Part shown: positions 60,913 through 64,000 of the stretch, in pieces
Layout of the letters: each line of letters opens with the position of its first letter
How positions within the stretch are numbered: position 1 is the first letter of the stretch
Assembly (NCBI RefSeq): GCF_001191005.1
Contig: NZ_CP012201.1
Coordinates: 2,480,001 to 2,544,000 of the forward strand
Source of the DNA: Massilia sp. NR 4-1
GTDB lineage: Bacteria; Pseudomonadota; Gammaproteobacteria; Burkholderiales; Burkholderiaceae_D
Reading direction: 5' to 3'
Length of the DNA stretch: 64,000 nucleotides
Position numbers and translations under genes: made by a program
Notes under the pieces: generated by a model
Seen by the model: only the letters and a program-made list of their open reading frames with translations
Database searches by the model: none
What the model was told of the DNA's origin: nothing

Positions 60913-61533
60913 ATGCGTCGTCTGATGATCCTCACCGCCCTGCTGTGCGCCGGTTCCGCGCACGCCATCGAGCAAAACCGCAATCTGGCGCCCTTCAGCG
61001 CCATCAGCAGCAAGGGTCCGTTTGCCATCAACATCGAAGTGGGCAAGAAGCAGTCCGTCACGGTGTCGGGCGACGAGAACTATCAGAGCATGGTGGGCAC
61101 CGAAGTGGTGAACGGCGAACTGCTGCTCTTCTACAAGGGCAAGCACAATAACAAGAGCATCCATGGCGAGACCATCACCATCACCGTGCCGGCACTGCAG
61201 AAGTACCAGCAGGAAGGCGCGGGCGAAACCACGCTGCGCAATCTGAGCGGCGAGCGCGTGGACCTGAGCTACCGCGGCGCCGGCCGCCTGGTCGCCCAGG
61301 GCAAGGTCAAGCTGCTGCGCCTGAAAGCACAGGGCGTCGGCGAAGTGGATACCAAAGCCCTGCTGGCCGAAAACGCCGACGTGAATTTTGAAGGCGTCGG
61401 CGCCGTCAAAATCTACGCCAGCGGCACGCTGAACGCCGTGGTGCGCGGCATGGGCTCCTTGAACTACTACGGCAATCCCAAGACCTTGAACAAGTCCGTG
61501 CAGGGCATGGGCGAAGTCAAGGCCGGCGACTAA
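60913..61533 (+). CDS. DUF2807 (GIN-domain) exported auto-adhesin-like protein
   Basis: This 206-residue protein has a Sec signal peptide (cleavage after AHA, residue 18) and a DUF2807 region rich in short beta strands with repeating turn motifs (GERVDLSYRGAGRLVAQGKV, NADVNFEGVGAVKIYASGTL). This predicts a parallel beta-helix in the periplasm or on the surface. The family is called putative auto-transporter adhesin, but no translocator domain is present. An AGAAGGGG site precedes the ATG. Function is unknown. Confidence 0.82.
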   Translation: MRRLMILTALLCAGSAHAIEQNRNLAPFSAISSKGPFAINIEVGKKQSVTVSGDENYQSMVGTEVVNGELLLFYKGKHNNKSIHGETITITVPALQKYQQEGAGETTLRNLSGERVDLSYRGAGRLVAQGKVKLLRLKAQGVGEVDTKALLAENADVNFEGVGAVKIYASGTLNAVVRGMGSLNYYGNPKTLNKSVQGMGEVKAGD

Positions 61534-61559
61534 GCGCCAGCCAAAGCGGCCAGAGAGGT

Positions 61560-62012
61560 TCAGCCTTCCAGCGGGATCGGGTTGCGGAAGCTGACGTTGA
61601 GCAGGTTCCAGGCGTTGATGGTGACGATGACGAAGCCCAGCTCGGCGATCTCCTCGTCGCTGAAGTGCTGCTGCAGCTGGGCGAATTCGGCGTCGCTCGG
61701 GTCGGTGCGCGGGATGCCGGTCACCAGCTCGGCCCAATGCAGGGCGGCGCGTTCGCGCTCGGTGAAGAACGGCGCCTCGCGCCAGCCGGCCACGGCGTTG
61801 GCGTGGCGCGGCTCGACTTCCATCTTGATCAGGTCGCGCCAGTGCATGTCGATGCAGTAGGCGCAGCCGTTGATCTGCGAGACGCGCAGCAGGACCAGGT
61901 CCACCAGGCGCTTGCCCAGCAGTTCGGTGCGCAGGCCGTTGGACAGGGCCAGCAGGTTCTGGAAGCCTTTCGGGGCCAGTTGGTAGTATGCGATGCGTGC
62001 TTTGGCGCTCAT
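61560..62012 (-). CDS. AhpD-like carboxymuconolactone decarboxylase family protein
   Basis: This 150-residue protein has the AhpD-like fold with the redox motif NGCAYCIDMH (CxxC plus His), typical of alkylhydroperoxidase-type members. It is helical and cytoplasmic. The start at 62012 follows a GAAAGGC site. It is the downstream partner of an ECF41 sigma factor on the same strand, and its leader has a textbook ECF41 promoter. ECF41 factors are known to activate exactly such genes. The physiological reductant and substrate are unknown. Confidence 0.88.
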   Translation of the reverse strand: MSAKARIAYYQLAPKGFQNLLALSNGLRTELLGKRLVDLVLLRVSQINGCAYCIDMHWRDLIKMEVEPRHANAVAGWREAPFFTERERAALHWAELVTGIPRTDPSDAEFAQLQQHFSDEEIAELGFVIVTINAWNLLNVSFRNPIPLEG

Positions 62013-62067
62013 GATATGCCTTTCGGTTGGTAGAGGAAGCCGCCCTTTGCGGCTTCCATACCTATAA

Positions 62068-62094
62068 GACGCGGCACGCATCCGGCTTGTGACA
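62068..62094 (-). promoter_or_regulatory. ECF41-type promoter of the AhpD-like gene
   Basis: On the minus strand TGTCACA (62094-62088) is followed after 16 bases by CGTC (62071-62068), which is the published ECF41 consensus in both elements and spacing. It lies 56 bases before the AhpD-like ATG. Confidence 0.85.
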
Positions 62095-62122
62095 GCGTTA
62101 CGCAAAAAAATTTCAAAAATCT

Positions 62123-63016
62123 TCAAATCGTCTGCGGCAGGCCGGCCAGCTTGTCCGGATTACGCACGGCGTAGATGCCGACAATGCGCTCGCCATCCAC
62201 CACAAAGCTCTGGGCCGATTCCAGCCTGCCCTCCACATAGCGCAGGAAACCCGGCTCGCCATTGACCATGGCCATGCGGTAGACGATCTGGCCATCGTGC
62301 TTGGCCAGCATGCCGGCATACAGGTCGGCCACGAAATCGGTGCCGCCCACCCTGCCGTGGAAGGATGGCACCTTGCCGCCGCCATCGCCCACCAGCGTGA
62401 TATTCTCGTCCAGCAGCGCCTTGATCGCATCGCGCTGGCCGCTGCCGGCCGCCTGCATGAATTTGGCGAGCAGGCTGCGGTGGGCCTCCTGCGGCACCGC
62501 GAAACGCACCCGGTCCTGCTGCACGCGCTCGCCGGCGCGGTGCACCATCTGGCGGCAGGCCGCTTCGCTCTTGCCGATCAGCGCCGCCACCTCGGGATAG
62601 TCATGGTCGAAGACCTGGCGCAGCAGGAAGGCGGCGCGCTCCTCGGGCGACAGGCGCTCCAGCACCCACATGAAGGCCAGCGACAGCTCGCTGGCCATCT
62701 CGGCCGCCGTTTCCGGCGTGTTTTCATCCAGTTCCTCGACCAGCGGCTCGGGCAGCCACCAGCCCACATAGGACTCGCGCTCGGCCTTGACGGCGCGCAG
62801 GCGGTCGATGGAGAGCCGGGTCACGATCGTCACCAGCCAGGCTTCGGACGATTGCAGCGCGCTCTTGTCGCTGCCATACCAGCGCAGCCAGGCGTCCTGC
62901 AGGATGTCCTCGGCATCGGCGCGCGTACCGAGCATGCGGTAGGCGATGGCGAACAACCGTGGGCGCAATGCGGCGAAGACATGGGTGTCGGCGGGGATGG
63001 GTGGCGTATCTTGCAT
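62123..63016 (-). CDS. ECF41-type RNA polymerase sigma factor
   Basis: This 297-residue sigma factor has region 2 (LFAIAYRMLGTRADAEDILQ), region 4 (LSPEERAAFLLRQVFDHDYP, then GKSEAACRQMVHRAGERV) and a C-terminal SnoaL/NTF2-like extension. The two signatures of the ECF41 group are present: WWLPEPL between regions 2 and 4, and NPDKL near the end. In this group the extension acts as a built-in regulator instead of an anti-sigma factor. The predicted target, the AhpD-like gene, lies downstream. A GNAT gene ends 12 bases upstream. Confidence 0.93.
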   Translation of the reverse strand: MQDTPPIPADTHVFAALRPRLFAIAYRMLGTRADAEDILQDAWLRWYGSDKSALQSSEAWLVTIVTRLSIDRLRAVKAERESYVGWWLPEPLVEELDENTPETAAEMASELSLAFMWVLERLSPEERAAFLLRQVFDHDYPEVAALIGKSEAACRQMVHRAGERVQQDRVRFAVPQEAHRSLLAKFMQAAGSGQRDAIKALLDENITLVGDGGGKVPSFHGRVGGTDFVADLYAGMLAKHDGQIVYRMAMVNGEPGFLRYVEGRLESAQSFVVDGERIVGIYAVRNPDKLAGLPQTI

Positions 63017-63028
63017 ATATGGTTCAGA

Positions 63029-63691
63029 TTATTTAGTCAGCTGCGCATGGCGCAGTTCACGGGTTGGCGCAAAACCCATGCTTTCGTACAGCGCACGGGC
63101 ACGAACGTTGGCCGCGCCCACATGCAGCATGGGCGTGACGCCCTGTTCCAGCATGCCCTGCATGATATGGCTGACCAGCAGGCGCGCATAGCCCTGCCCC
63201 GTATGCGCGGGATGGGTGCAGACGGCGCTGACCTCGCGCCAGCGCCCCAGGTCCATGCGTTCGCCGCTCAAGGCGATCAGCCGGCCCGCTTCGCGCAGGC
63301 CGATATAGCGTCCCAGCTCGCCGGTGCGCGGGCGGAAGTAGCCGGGGAAGGCCAGCGCCGTCAGCTCCTGCATGCCGGGATCGTCCGGCGCCAGCTCGCA
63401 GATGGCGGCAGCGGGCGGCGCGGCCAGCGCCCCGCCCTGATACACCATCTGCAGCACGGCGCCCAGCTCCTGCAACCGCCAGCCGGACGCCACCTGCGGC
63501 AGGGCGCCAAGAAAGTAGGTATCGGCGCCGATCAGCGCCAGCGCCGCTTCGTCCAGCGCAACACCGGCTTCCGCCACGGCGGCAAAGGGGGCGATATCGG
63601 GCGGGAAGCGCAGCGCGGCGCCCGCCGTCCGCGCCAGGTGGGACTGGGCGCCGGCGAGCGCCGTCCAGATCGGGTTTTCCAGTTCTTTCAC
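63029..63691 (-). CDS. GNAT-family N-acetyltransferase
   Basis: This 220-residue protein is a GNAT of the FR47-like type. The acetyl-CoA loop is VCTHPAHTGQGYARLLVSHI, followed by PMLHVGAANVRARALYESMG; the N-terminal half is divergent. The acceptor is unknown. It lies 12 bases upstream of the ECF41 sigma gene on the same strand, so sigma expression may depend on this gene's transcript. Confidence 0.83.
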   Translation of the reverse strand: MKELENPIWTALAGAQSHLARTAGAALRFPPDIAPFAAVAEAGVALDEAALALIGADTYFLGALPQVASGWRLQELGAVLQMVYQGGALAAPPAAAICELAPDDPGMQELTALAFPGYFRPRTGELGRYIGLREAGRLIALSGERMDLGRWREVSAVCTHPAHTGQGYARLLVSHIMQGMLEQGVTPMLHVGAANVRARALYESMGFAPTRELRHAQLTK

Positions 63692-63746
63692 TGCCTCTCC
63701 TGCGCCACGGGTTGTATACTGCTGCTTTTGCCCGGATCGAAACTAT

Positions 63747-64000
63747 CATGAGTACCTTGCCGCCCTGCCCTCAATGCCATTCCGAATTCACCTATGAGGA
63801 CGGCGCCCAGCTGGTCTGCCCGGAATGCGCCCACGAATGGTCGGCCAGCGCCGCCGATGCCGCGGAAAGCGCGCGCGTCTACCGCGACGCCTCCGGCAAT
63901 ATCCTGCAGGATGGGGATACTGTCACCGTTATCAAGGATCTCAAGCCAAAAGGCTCAGGCGGCGTGATCAAGCAAGGCACCAAGGTGAAGAATATCCGCC
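63747..64000 (+). CDS. yjdM: YjdM/PhnA-family zinc-ribbon protein (3' partial)
   Basis: The window ends inside this gene; 84 codons are visible. The start CPQCHSEFTYEDGAQLVCPECAHEW has two CxxC pairs of a zinc ribbon, followed by the KOW-like core NILQDGDTVTVIKDLKPKGS typical of YjdM (formerly PhnA). YjdM is not a phosphonate enzyme despite the old name, so it gives no functional link to the importer at the other end of the window. Confidence 0.9.

Overview
The window is a contiguous piece of a high-GC betaproteobacterial chromosome, most likely from the Oxalobacteraceae (Massilia, Duganella, Pseudoduganella or Janthinobacterium-like). The evidence is the ftsK-lolA-rarA block next to divergent trxB, the divergent ppc / hemC-hemD-hemX-hemY block, serS followed by tRNA-Ser, and a DUF2917 gene divergent from a MocR regulator. 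Nearly all genes are intact. No phage, insertion sequence, CRISPR array or rRNA is visible.

Region 1 (1-7.8 kb) holds the end of a phosphonate-type ABC importer operon (ATPase, two permeases, then a LolD-like ATPase), a small HTH protein, an RND adaptor lipoprotein without a pump gene, a TetR/DUF1348 operon with a visible operator, an OlsB-like acyltransferase and a histone-H1-like protein. Region 2 (7.8-15 kb) is a polyphosphate and second-messenger stretch: ppx, a GGDEF protein with a degenerate GGAEF site, a spermidine-synthase-like protein, and a CHASE-PAS-GGDEF-EAL protein whose stop overlaps a 62-residue ORF. Region 3 (15-22.6 kb) has a LysR gene divergent from a serine hydrolase/MFS operon, small accessory genes, a thioesterase, and a pair of M16 peptidases of which only the first keeps the zinc motif.

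Region 4 (22.6-30.9 kb) is accessory: four small proteins, a divergent isonitrile-hydratase-like/GlxA-like pair, a YfiR-like periplasmic protein translationally coupled to a CHASE8 hybrid histidine kinase, a prolyl-4-hydroxylase-like enzyme, a ClbS/DfsB protein and AT-richer orphan genes. It ends in a tight series of GC-rich hairpins. Region 5 (30.9-46.9 kb) is serS plus two identical tRNA-Ser(CGA) genes, an 8-kb insertion (MocR/DUF2917, alpha/beta hydrolase, a type II toxin-antitoxin pair, and a GntR-controlled purine permease/amidohydrolase operon), then rarA-lolA-ftsK, trxB and an Smr protein.

Region 6 (46.9-64 kb) is mostly housekeeping: a UPF0126 channel, nadE-glnB, a FemAB-like acyltransferase sharing a promoter region that contains a perfect 28-bp inverted repeat, ppa, a second toxin-antitoxin pair with homopolymer tracts, the haem genes, ppc, a PPOX-family protein and a DUF2807 protein. 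It closes with an ECF41-type sigma factor, its predicted AhpD-like target behind a textbook ECF41 promoter, a GNAT gene and the start of yjdM. The most test-worthy items are the ECF41 module, the slippage-prone antitoxin, the nadE palindrome, the hairpin series beside tRNA-Ser and the operator-bearing TetR and GntR modules.
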